Part shown: positions 22,063 through 33,429 of the stretch, piece by piece
Numbering within the stretch: the first letter of the stretch is position 1
Layout: each line of letters opens with the position of its first letter
Assembly: GCA_030490835.1 (NCBI GenBank)
Contig: CM059975.1
Location: 49,343,174-49,407,173, forward strand
DNA from: Annona cherimola
Taxonomy: Eukaryota; Streptophyta; Magnoliopsida; Magnoliales; Annonaceae
Direction of reading: 5' to 3'
Length of the DNA stretch: 64,000 nucleotides
Notes under the pieces: generated by a model
Told to the model about the DNA's origin: nothing
Seen by the model: only the letters and a program-made list of their open reading frames with translations
Databases searched by the model: none
Program-made: the position numbers and the translations under genes

Positions 22063-22713
22063 CGAGGCAAGGCTCGTGATTGTTCATAAGATCTATCTTG
22101 TTGTTGAGCTCCTTATCCACCCCATGAGAAATTAGGACGATTCCTCTAACTAGGATTATAGGTGTTGGAATAAGGGTTATCTTGGTTGTGAGGGTAGTTT
22201 GCTACATAGTTTGCGGATTTTGGATTAGATGAACATTGCTCCATAGTGTGAGCACTATCACCACACCATTGGCAAGTGACACTACCAATATTGTTGACAT
22301 TGGCTTTGTCGGCTATGAATTGTTGAAATTCATGTGCTAGAGCATCGATCTTTACACGAATGGAAGTTACTGCATCAACCTCCAATATTCCACATTTGTA
22401 ACTTGGAACTTGATAGGAATTTGCTGTCATATCTTCAAGAATATTGTACTCAATATTACAAATACGTTTCAATAAAGCTCCATTTGTCGCCAAGTCCACA
22501 TGGCCTTTTATTAGATGAAAAAGCCCATTATAAAAAAAAATTGAATATGCTTATAAGAAGAGAAACCATGATTAAGACACTTTCTCGGCATACTCTTGTA
22601 TCCAGACGTGCTTCATACAGTAATTCTCCATTTCTTTTTGAAAATTAGCAATCGATTTGAAGTTGCAAAGATTTAGCAAGTGGAAAATATTAGTCCAAAA
22701 ATTTTTGTGTAAG
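22063..22713 (-). pseudogene. Ty3-gypsy (Athila/Tat-like) gag fragment
   Basis: This is the other half of the gag interrupted by S1, read from 22713 down to 22063. It contains an AMWTWRQ/DLATNGALLKR region, ILEDMTANSYQV, and GILEVDAVTSIRVKIDALAHEF. An intact knuckle CQWCGDSAHTMEQC follows, then the family signature NPYSNTYNPS and, past a stop, RNRPNFSWGG. Past S1 the frame continues at 5477 into a Gln-rich stretch and NLEHNFGNW, as in Athila-type gag. A frameshift lies near 22500. Upstream of 22713 the gag breaks off against an LTR-like sequence starting TGTAACGATCCC. Confidence 0.82.
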
Positions 22714-25384
22714 TGTAACGATCCCAACCTATGATTAGTGATACACATTGCCCTAATGCGCAGCATTTACCTAGGGTCTGCCTTGTTAGATGAAATATAA
22801 TGGGAACTCATCTGTAACACCAAAAAATGAAGATTGAAGTTCCATAGAACTTAGCAATGTAGAGAGCAACTACATACATACATGACTCTGTCAGAGGAAA
22901 TACACAATCACATTACCAATATGTACAGTTCTCCACACAGCCCTCAATGGAGAAAACTCATAGCTCTTCTAGGAAAATAACACACAGTCAACAAGGGACA
23001 ACCCACGGCCTATCAGGGAAGAATGCACTATCCATTAAGGGATATTCTAAAGTAGCCTTCCAACATGCCTAGGACCTACTGAGGAATTAAATGAAAACCA
23101 ACACAATCCTCAAGGTCCCACATGTGCATAATTAATATATTAATTTCATAACTAGCAGTATTACATCAACTAATTAATTGCTATTCTATAAATTAATAAT
23201 ATAATTGCTAACATGAATATACAAATTTTAATATCTATATATCCACAAATATTCATCCAACATCAATTACATTCATAAATTCGACCTCCTGTTAATAAAT
23301 TATTTATTAAATTAATATCCTGTATCATGAACACTAGATCCAAATCTCCACTAATATAAATATATAATTTATATTAATTTCAATCATAAGACAGATCTTA
23401 TAACACAAATAATAAATTTATATTTCGCATAAATTAATTATAAAACTACTAGCATAATAGATAATTAATATATATTAATTTCGTAATCAATGGTATTATA
23501 TCAAATAATTAATTTATATTGTATAAATTAACTATATAACTGTTAATATGAATATATAAATTTTAATATTCATATATTCATAAATATTTATCTAGAATTA
23601 AATCACATTCATAAATTCAACCTTCTATTAATAAATTATTTATTAATTTATGAAATTTAATATGTCCTCCTATAGACACCTGACCTAAAATATCCATTTA
23701 TATAAATATATAATTTATATATTTATATAGCATCAATTATTAACTTTATGTTCTGGAATATTATATAACATCAACTAATTAATTTATATCATAAAAAATT
23801 AATTATACAACCATTTCCACAAATATATAATTATATTATATACTTTTATACATCTATGTATAGGTCACAATTGTTCTAAAACACGTCCACAATTCTTTAT
23901 ATCATAGAGGCGTGCATCTAACATTGAATATTACATGTTCATTAACCTGTATAATTTTTAACAGAATTATACACATAACAATAATGCAAATCAAATAAAC
24001 ATCATTTATTATATAATCTCAAATAATAGACCAAGGAATCCAATATGGCTATCAACATATATAAAATTTATATAATTTCACAAAATGATTTATCTTCTAT
24101 CACATATAATTATTTAAATTATATTACACACCAAATAATAACATGCTTACACAAAAATTGTATCAAATTTTCCTATAAAACTCAATTTTTATTCACATGT
24201 ACCATCTCCTCATACATTCAATGAAATCATATGAATTCCCTAATTTGTGATATCTTAGCTATCATTATAAAACTTAAAATAAACAAAAGTGGCATCCAAG
24301 AACTCCATTTCAATAGACAATATATTTATCCATCATTGCACTTTATTATAGAATTCCAAATACAAACACTAAATGCTTAATCCAAAAAACTAATAAATGA
24401 TTTAAAATAATTAAATAATTTATTATCAAATCCCATAGTAACATTTAATATTAAATATTAATATTTAATCTTAATCTTACTGGATCATACACTTTCCAAA
24501 ATCCTAATTAATTAATAAATAAAATACTATAAATAAAAGAATCATCTCGTTTTGCATAATTAAATCATGCTTTTCATTTTAACTTTTCTTTTTAAATTTA
24601 ATTTAAGTAAATTTCATGGAAGATAACCCACCAAATAAATTCTAAAATAAATAATTCGTCAAATAAATTTTACAATATAATTTGCACCAGTAGATAACCT
24701 TCAAATAAATATTCTGCCAAATAAAATTTTCTAAACAATCCAGTAATTGGCACCATAAACTAAACCACAAAACTGCACTTAAAAATAATCTCTTCTACTA
24801 AATTTCATGATAAATAATTTAAATAATTACTTATCCAACAGGCTAAACTACATATATAAAAATATTCTACTTGTGAATAATTTCATCTAATAAATCTTAT
24901 GATAAAGAATTTATCAAATTATTTATCCAACATACTAAACCACATAGCCAAATAACTCTACTTACGAGTAATTCTATGATAAATAATTTAAAAAATTATA
25001 TATTTAACAAGCTAAACCACATTAAAAAATTAACTCTACTTGCCTCATAATTATGGTGCACTCCATTTTTCCATATTCATCTCTTTTCCACACTTTCATC
25101 CATACGCAAAGTCTGTATCTCACTCACACTCTATTTTCTTTTTTTATTGAGTTACAGTAACTTCTCCTATAACTTCTTATTTATAGAGTTTCCATAACTT
25201 TCCCTACATAACTTCCTCCCTTTGTTACGTGAGTTTGTTTCAAATTTCTCATCAATTAGATTTCAAATTTTAGCTTCAAACTTATCTCATTGTGGGTCCC
25301 ACTTGCACACAAATGGTAAAATAAAAATATATATTTAACCTAAGCCATAGCATGAACCCACACCCTCACATTCACAAACAAAGG
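22714..25384 (-). repeat. AT-rich region, putative LTR on minus strand
   Basis: No coding sequence is present. The left edge (TGTAACGATCCCAACC) is the reverse complement of a GGTTGGGATCGTTACA end, similar to the end of the K LTR at 8621 (GTTTGGGATGTTACA). Near 25170, TTATTTATAG reads on the minus strand as CTATAAATAA, a possible TATA box. I infer a minus-strand gypsy LTR into which the hAT element was inserted. The right end was not found. Most of it is more than 70% A+T by eye, with TTAATTTATA-type words. Confidence 0.4.
23125..23690. repeat. Degenerate direct duplication, about 335 bp period
   Basis: The series AATTAATATAT...TTTC, TCAACTAATTAATT, ATGAATATAC, ATTCATAAATTCGACCT and TTAATAAATTATTTATT recurs in the same order. 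The offsets are 335-336 bp: for example 23166 and 23501, and 23281 and 23617. A partial third copy may lie near 23760-23830 with shorter spacing. It is non-coding. Confidence 0.55.
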
Positions 25385-27694
25385 TTTTTAACTAGGGGTG
25401 GGAATCGGATCGGGTCGCTGGTTAAAATTTTTTCAAAGATTTGGGTCAGGGCAGATCTACCCTTACTTAGACCTCCTGATACCTCTCTTGACCCGCGTAG
25501 CCCTTCATATAAATGCTAAACTATAGGGAAGAGAGAAAACTTAGCCCATGTCCATCCAGTCATCCAAGTTGCTATAGTCCCCCATTGTTTGTCCGCCCCT
25601 GTCGGTGTTTAGCCTTGCTGGCATTCACCCCTGCCAGCGAGCTCTTGCCGTTCGTCCACCCCTGCATTGCATCAATGCGTCCTCCCTACATTCCATCATC
25701 GCTTCGATCTCCGATTGCCTCCTCTATCTCGAGTAGTTGGTATTTATGATTGGCAGTGGGCAATCATTTCTCCATTTTAAATTTTGATTTGCCCTTACTT
25801 ATTCCTATTTCCCATTTTCTGTTGGGTTTTAAATCTCTATTTTCATTTTTTACAGTACACATTTTTCGACAGCAGCCATTTCCAATAGTTGTGAGAAAGT
25901 AATAATATTAAATTATGAATGATTTATAGTTGTATTTTTTTAAGCTATGAATGTTTATTGTTGGATAATATTAAGCTATGAATGATTTATTGTTGTGATA
26001 TGTTAAATAATTTATATTTTGACTATCTGTTATTGGAATTATTTTTTGGAGTTGCATTGGATATGTCAAAAGATAAGAACATGAATTTTAGTGAGGATGA
26101 GAATATAGATGAGAATGTGGATGATAATGTAGAGGAGAAGGAAATAGTTGATGTGGACGGAGAGAATGTTACTCCTATTGCAATTGAAAAGGCTAGAAAT
26201 GATGATAATGTCCAACTATCAATTACAAACTTAACTCTTTGATTTGGAAGCATTTCACTGAAAATGAAAGGAAAGCTGGAAAAGAACCAACTACCTCATG
26301 TAATTATTGTAAAAGACCTTCTAAGTGTGCTAGTAAATATGGTACCAGTTCACTTTCAAAGCATATCAAAAGATGCAAGGCTTTTCCAAAGTAGGACCAA
26401 AATAAAAGGCAAAAGTTGTTGACAATCTCTTCACCACAATCCAACTCCCAATGAAGAATGGTGTATTAGTGTATGAGAATTCGATCAAGCTAAGTGTAGA
26501 AGGGGACTAACTGAAATGTCATTATAGATGAGAAAACATTTAAGATTATAGAGCATGAGGGGCTTAGGAAATGGGTTAGCATGCTACAACCACATTTAAA
26601 TGGATGGCTAGGAAAACTATTGCCAATAATTGTGTTGCAATTTTTGAAGATAAAAAGAAGCAATTGAAGAAGATCTTTAAAGATAAAGTTTAAAGGGTGA
26701 GTTTAACTACAAATTTGTGGACTTCCATTTCGAATAATGGTTACATGTGTCTCACAGCACACTACATTGATGACGAATGGAAGTTGCATAAGAAAATAAT
26801 AAATTTTTTTAGGCTCCCACCTCCACATACTGGTGATGCCACTGCTCAAGTAGTCGAAGATTGTTTGTTAAGTTGTGGGTTTAACAATTGATATTGCATC
26901 TGCAAATGATGTTGTATTAAAAATTCTCAGGAGAATGTTAGTGAAAAGAGAGTTCCTGACAGGTGAGGGAGATCACTTTCATGTACATTGTGTTGCTCAC
27001 ATTATTAACTCAATTGTGCTAGAAGGGATAAATGAAGTGAATGAATCAATTACTAGAATCCCAAGGTGTGTTAGATTTGTAAGAGGCTCTCCACAAAGAG
27101 AACACAATTTTAGAGTATGCTGTGAGAAAGAAGAAAAAGAAGAAATTAATTGCAAGCTTGGATTATGCATAAATGTACCACAAGGTGGAATTCTACTTAT
27201 CTAATGTTAGAAAAGGTTTTAAAGTATCAAAAAGTGTTTGACCAGCTTGTGTTGTATGATGCTGCATTTGCGAAAGAAGATACTCCTTCCAACGGTGATT
27301 GGTGAATTGGCAAAGTCATATGTTCTTTTTTGGAACATTTTATGAAGCTACAAACACATTATCTGGTACCTCATATGTTACTTCCTCTCTTTACCTAGAT
27401 GAGGTTCATGAGATTGAAATGTTGTTGTTTGAATTTTCTACTTCAGAAGATCTAATCCTTAGAGACGTGTCTAGAAAGCTGAAAAAGAAATTTGATGAGT
27501 ATTGGGGTAGTTTTGATAAAATAAACATGTGGTTATTGATTGCAAATGTCATGGATCCAAGATGTAAGTTTAAGTTTCTAAATTTATGCTATTCGCAAGT
27601 GTATGATATTGACAAAATTAAGCAAATCCTTAATAGTGTGAGAACTGAATTTGAAACCTTTTAAGGTTTATGAGGCCAAATTCTCTACTGCAAG

Positions 27695-29454
27695 TGACAA
27701 GCTATGTATATGTCAATTAAAATGCTCGCTATTTACGCAAGTATACGTGCCGTGTCAAGTAATAAATAGTAAGTAGAGTATCGTTCCCACGAGAAATTAT
27801 TAACCGGAATTATTAATTAGTTTAATTGCTTTCGATGGGTATAAAATTCTGAGTTCATGAATTTAAACTAAAGCTAACAACTGCAATATGAAATCAGAGT
27901 AGGGATCACGGAACTGCCAGATACTAGAAACGGGGTTACTAATCGGGGATGGCAGATGGATAGCTTAGAGTCCTTGAATCTAAACTATATCGTATTGGTT
28001 CTTTTTAATTGGATTGTGTATGAATTTACTGGCCCAAGTTCAATAATCTCTATATATGTCTTCCAACACTATATAAAGCTAATTACACCCTATTTAATTG
28101 CTATGTTCCCATGCCATTAACTAAAGTGAAATTGATAAGTGCATAACCTGTTTAGTGACTACACAGGGTTTAACGGTATATTCCTATCCGTTCAACAACT
28201 CCCCTTACAAAGAGGAAACCTATGCCCTGCACATGGATCTAGCAAATTCCAAGGATAAATCAAGCAATTAAATCATCTTACAAGGTAGCTAATCTTGGAA
28301 AAAGCATTAAAACCACACATGCAAAGGTAAATCTCATACAATCATATATAATATCAAATATTCATTACTGAATTTCAAAGAACCAAGATAATATAGTTTA
28401 GAGTTCAATTTATCCTAACTATCCATCTAATGGAGGTTTAGTTCAAAGACATGATCATAACATCCATTACAAGGTAGCTAATCTTGGAAAAAGCATTAAA
28501 ACCACACATGCAAAGGTAAATCGCATACAATCATATATAATATCAAATATTCATTACTGAATTTCAAAGAACCAAGACAATATAGTTTAGAGTTCAATTC
28601 ATCTTAACTATCCATCTAATGGAGGTTTAGTTCAAAGACATGATCATAACATCCATTACATCCATATTAAAAGTATCCATGAAAGAAGAGAAAGAAAAAT
28701 AGAAAGAATAAGAGAAAACTGGTTTTCCGGCTGCTTCAACCAACAGAGATGAATCCCCTTTTCAATCTGTGCTTTTATCTAGTTTTTCGTCTTCCTCTTT
28801 TGTGTAATTCCGTTCCCAAGCTCTCTCTCCCGATCATCCTTTGCATGCAAACCCGTATGATCTATTTATAGAGTGGCATTGCGCAGCACACACACTGAAA
28901 TCTGCGAATACGAATGCGTTTTGGCGCCTATACGCCAACTCTCTGTGTGCTGGGCAACTTGGAACTTTTCTGCAAACCCTAGGAGTTCATGCCGTGGCGC
29001 CTAGGCACCAACTCTTTGAAGGTTTCATGACTTGGAGCTTCTCTTGGACACACCTGTGTGATCATGCCTGGCGCCTGGGCACCCCTGGCTAGCGCCTAGG
29101 CGCCAACTCACTGGAAGTTATGTGTTTGTTGAATTGTGTTGGAGTCCTGGCAAGGGTACGTAGGGTGGCGCCTGGGTGCCATCCACCTGCCTCGTGACTT
29201 GGTCTCGATCTGCATTCCACTCGCCCGCATACCTTCATATGGCCCGTCCTTCCTACAAAAGAAGGAAAAACTAAGTAAATGGCCTAAAAAAGCTTAATTA
29301 ATGCTGAAAATGCAAAAAAATTAAATAATGCTCCTAAAATGCAAAGCGAGTGGAAATTAAGGTAAATGAATGCAAACTAAGCCTAATCTCTCGGACTAAC
29401 ACATAAATACAGTCTGAAATGGGCCATGATAACTCGCATTTTTACGAGTTATCA
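27695..29454 (-). repeat. Solo LTR of family H (1760 bp) inside hAT transposase
   Basis: It starts TGACAAGCTATG and ends with the 28-nt hairpin TGATAACTCG ... CGAGTTATCA (29427-29454). Target duplication GCAAG lies at 27690-27694 and 29455-29459. It contains the ACGCAAGTATACGTGCC block near 27734, a 189-bp tandem duplication (28278-28655) and five TGGCGCC-type palindromic motifs at 28921-29180. By comparison with the copy at 38676 the LTR is on the minus strand. The 250-bp ORF-like stretch near 28841 is part of this LTR and shows no protein similarity that I recognise. Confidence 0.85.
28278..28655. repeat. 189-bp tandem duplication in the H LTR
   Basis: Two nearly identical units start TTACAAGGTAGCTAATCTTGG (truncated here) at 28278 and 28467, and a third start, TTACATCC, at 28656 marks the end. 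The homologous part of the H LTR at 20267-21566 has a single copy, so the duplication is private to this insertion. Confidence 0.9.
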
Positions 29455-31036
29455 GCAAGCAAGACAAAAGTAGAAGCCTCAACACAAGCAAAGGCGAAAG
29501 GACCTTCAAGAGCAACATATCTAAAATTTTTCGCAGTGGATGAGACAGAAAATGAGAAGATAGAAATTAATAGGTACTTAGAAGAACTTATTGTCGTTGA
29601 GGTTGATGGTTTTGACATCTTCACATGGTACAAAGTAAATGCTTACAAGTACAAAGTATTGTCTCACTTAGCACCTAATTTATTAGTCATTCTCGTGTCT
29701 ACTGTTGCTTTAGAATAAGCTTTTAGTATTAGTGGATGTGTGCTTGATTCATGTAGGAGCTCCTTATCTACAAGGCTTGTGGAATGCTTAATTTGTGCTC
29801 AAGATTAGATGTGATCAATGCTAAAAGTAGATAAATTTCAAGAGGATGTTGAATAATTTACCACAGACATTACAAGTCACTTACCTAATTTCATATCTAA
29901 CTCTTTTATTTGTACTTAGAATGAATATTTAATTTTTCTTTTATAATTCATCAATTAATTTATGTTTTGTATATTGCAGCCATTAAAGATGAAGTTGGAG
30001 AAGGTAGTGGCCGTCCTCCTCACCCTCCAACAAGTGCAAAGGTTATACACATAAATTTTTTAATAACTTTTGTTTTCTTGTTTTTCCCCTTGGCTTGTCA
30101 TGCTATCATATATACTAATAAGAAAATATTTTGATTTTTAGGGAAAGGGCATTATTATCGATGGATGAACTTGTGAAAGGATGATAAGGAAGGAATAATT
30201 GACTTCTTGATTTTATGATGAATGTGTTACAATAGAAACAATGTGTTTAAATTTGATATAATGGACAAGTATGTGTAGTTCATGTGTGTTTGCTGAACTT
30301 ATAACTTTTCTTTAATGGTGGATGAATGACTTGCTATTAGCTAAATTGGTTGTGATTTTTATTTTTTATGTGCATACATGTGTTACCAATTGTAGTGGAA
30401 AATATTATTGGATGTGTTTTTGTTTTATTGATTGCATTTGTACATGTGTTATTCAGGTTATGCTTTCTATGGGATTTCAAAATAACATTAAAAATATTAT
30501 CAATGTTCTTTTCTCTTTTCAAGTATAATTGCTACGATACGATGTATTTAAGCAATCTTCATTTTAACTCCAAATGTAACATTCATATTATTTTTGTTGA
30601 AGGTGAACGACAAAGGATATTAAATGAGTTCAAGAAATTAGTAGTTCTTCAAGTCGCGAATAGAATTTTGAATGAGGTATGTTTCATTAACTTATTCTAA
30701 TAATCATTTTTCATTTAAGTAATGATGTTTTACTTTGACTAATTAGTAATAAGATGAAATATGCAATATTTAAATTTAGAATATATATATTTTTATACTT
30801 GATAGGTTCATAAATTCTTAAAACAATCTTATTTGACCTGTATTTTTACCCGACCTGCTGTTCAGATATCGACCAGAAGTTTGACCCGAGACTATTGAAA
30901 AAGATAAGGGTCAAATCAACCCTGTCCCAACTCAATATAAAAATAAAGGTCAAATAGGATTTTTAAAATGTGGGATCAAGGTTGGGCACACCTTAACCCG
31001 CCCTGACCCGTCTCGATTTCCACTCCTAGTTTTAAC

Positions 31037-31937
31037 CAACTTACCTTATCAACTTCTTATTTGTTTAAATCCAAATTTATTCATATAGATTTAAATACAC
31101 TTCTAGTTAAATTATAAATAACTAATATTTTAAAATAAATCAGTTAATAAGTTAAGAGTCTGCGTCAATAGACAATCGGCGCATCAGATGGTCAATTAGA
31201 CACATCATATGGTCAATAAGTCAATAGTCAAAATGTTAAACATGTCACCTCAAGAAAAATCAACTATCCACATTAGAAAGTGATCGATCAACATTTTCAG
31301 GTCTAGGTTATTATAGAAAGGCTATTCTAATTTGTAATAAAATATTCGGGAAGAGAATCCGGAGAATCCCACGCATCATCCAACAATGAAAAGGGAAACA
31401 ACCTGAGCTGGATAGTATCCTGAGATACACCTTGTGCTTTAAAAGTGTCAAAATTTTCAATTGACATATGAATGATATGATCGATTAACTAGTTAAATTT
31501 TATAATTCATACTCATGCTAACTTGTTTGATTGAGATGATTAAGGCAATTTTTAGTGTAATATGAATACTTATGCCTAATTATGATGTAATGCCATATCT
31601 ATTGCAATCTTTGTTCCTCATTTTGAGCTCACATGTATGTTCTTTTCAACCATGTGCTTTAAAATAATATATTGTCTCATCAATTTATAGTGTAATTCAT
31701 CTTTTGACTTGAGACTTAGGGTTGGATATGTATGTACATAGTATATTGATTTATATATATTGCACCTAATAAAATTTTGCATAAATAATGAAGAGGATGG
31801 CTAACCCAAGCTGAGTAACCCGGCTAGGCATCTACAAATTTCAAGGTTCACATAAAAAGGCAAAGGAAAGACGCAGTAAGAAGTTTAGAGCTTATATAAA
31901 AATGAGATTTGGAAATTTCATAAAATGAAGGGTATAG
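31037..31937. other. Unassigned AT-rich sequence
   Basis: I see no gene. The first part probably continues the LTR-like sequence into which the hAT element was inserted. It has short repeated phrases (GGTCAATTAGACACATCA / GGTCAATAAGTCAATAG). The junction with the next LTR is not sharp. Confidence 0.4.
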
Positions 31938-33429
31938 GTGTAACCCACATGCGGGATGGAAAATTAGTAGGAAACAATTAAAACTATATGTTCTTTGATT
32001 TAGATGAATGAGATTAGGGAAACCCATTAAGTAAAGTGATTAAGATAATCACTTTTGATTTACTTGAAAAGCTGCGCCACTAAATGATAAAAGAGGAAGC
32101 TTCCACTAAAGGATAAACTAAGAGTAGAGAATGGTGAGGTGATATGGTAATTAATGTTATATTTTTATTTTATTAATGATTAATTATTTGATTTATTCAT
32201 ATTTTATGCTATACAAGGCAGATTGACATGAAATTTTAGAAGAACACCTAAGTTGGCATGCCTAACATGCTGAACGGTTTGGATTGCAAAAATTATGAAT
32301 GGAAAGGGGTTATATTTATTGAATTTATTTCATTTAGTTGATATCTTATCATATAGTCATCATTTGACGATGAAAATTTTTATGTATAGCTAAGTTGAAT
32401 TGTTTTATAACATGAATGGATTTGATTATAGGAAATCTCATTAGAGAACCCTAAACCACATTGTAATTAAGGATGGATAATGTCATGATTAAACTTTTAA
32501 TGACCATTGATTTTTGTGGCATTGAAAAGTGATTTGCCATGAATAAGAATAAAGTATACTTTGACATTTGTATTAGACATGGACACATGTCAAGCAAGGG
32601 TGCATTGGAGCGAGATTAAAGTCAATCGAAAAAGTGCAAATTTGATTTTGCAACCTATGTTCAACATGTGGCAAATTAGCATTATTTTAGACAGATTTTT
32701 GATAAAATAAAAATTCAAAATTAGCATGAACATCTAGTTAGAGAGGGACGTGTTCAGCTAGGTATTTTTGGGGCAGATTTTTGAAAACAAAATCAAGCAC
32801 ACATGGATAGTTGGATGGGCCATAATTAGGCAGCAATTGAATACAAAAATTGTATTTATATAATGGGTATAATAGGTGTCAACATGAGGTTAAAAACAAC
32901 AAACTATAAATGGAAAAGAGGGCAGCAGCTAGTGACGGTCTCAAGCAAGTTTAACTTAGAGAAAAAAAAGAAAAAAAGGGAAAAGAGGAGGACAGCAAGG
33001 GGAGACGTCCATATAGCAAGAAGGACGGAAAGAAAGAAGAGAAGAAAAGAAAATCTAGCAAGGAGGAAAAGTTGACATCTGTTAGGTTTGTTTACATAGG
33101 TGTTATTCATTTGGTTATTAATCATGCTATCTTTTGATTCAAGAGGCGTTCCATGTCAAGTGGTTTGTGAATTTTTAAGTTGTTAATTATTAGCTCTTAG
33201 TATACTTAAAGGGATGTCCAAGTAAGTGGAAATTCTAGAGAACTTCATGAATATATCATTCATTGATATTTAAAGGTGTGAAATGAAGTATTTATACTCA
33301 TATATATGGGACGCCCAAGCTAGATATGATGGAAACAAAATTCTGTTTATGAATATTAATCCCATAATTAAACAGAGGATATGTGTTAAATTTGGAATCA
33401 ATAGCTAATGATTAAAGGATTTTTTATAT

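Larger units (their letters stand above)
26063..29808 (+). pseudogene. hAT transposase (BED finger, RNase H-like core, C-terminal dimerisation)
   Basis: The likely start is ATG 26063, followed by a very acidic N-terminus (NFSEDENIDENVDD). A BED zinc finger follows at 26235-26390 (IWKHFTENERKAGKEPTTSC, CNYCKRPSK, SLSKHIKRC). The RNase H-like core begins near 26697 (SLTTNLWTSISNNGYMCLTA, LPPPHTGDATAQ) and continues at 26875-27060 (TIDIASANDVVLK, HVHCVAHIINSIV). The DUF4413-like segment at 27299-27664 reads YEATNTLSGTSYVTSSLYLDEV and MDPRCKFKF (shown in parts). After the H LTR (27695-29454) the dimerisation domain resumes at 29460: INRYLEELIVVEVDGFDIF, YKVLSHLAPNLLVILVSTVA, AFSISG, then LVECLICAQD. 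Frameshifts, stops such as TAA at 29716 and the LTR insertion make it non-functional. Confidence 0.88.
25393..31028 (+). mobile_element. hAT DNA transposon, decayed, with nested H LTR
   Basis: The left end TAGGGGTGGGAATCGGATCG (25393) matches the reverse complement of the right end (TAGGAGTGGAAATCGAGACG, ending at 31028). The flanks TTTTTAAC (25385-25392) and GTTTTAAC (31029-31036) form an 8-bp target duplication with one mismatch, as expected for hAT. GACCCG words cluster near both ends. Inside is a BED-finger transposase pseudogene. Removing the 1760-bp H LTR plus one target duplication (27695-29459) leaves about 3.87 kb, a normal length for a plant hAT of this type. The TAGGGGTGG...GGGTCG ends are typical of Tag1/RICESLEEPER-like plant hATs. 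Confidence 0.85.

Noticed and set aside
28841..29092. 83-codon ORF with Cys/His residues
   Set aside because: It is inside the solo H LTR and spans the GGCGCC motif cluster. No counterpart is open in the other H copies.
32863..33075. Lys/Arg-rich ORF of 70 codons
   Set aside because: Purine-rich transcribed-leader tract of LTR K-A. Low complexity, no start context or homologues seen.
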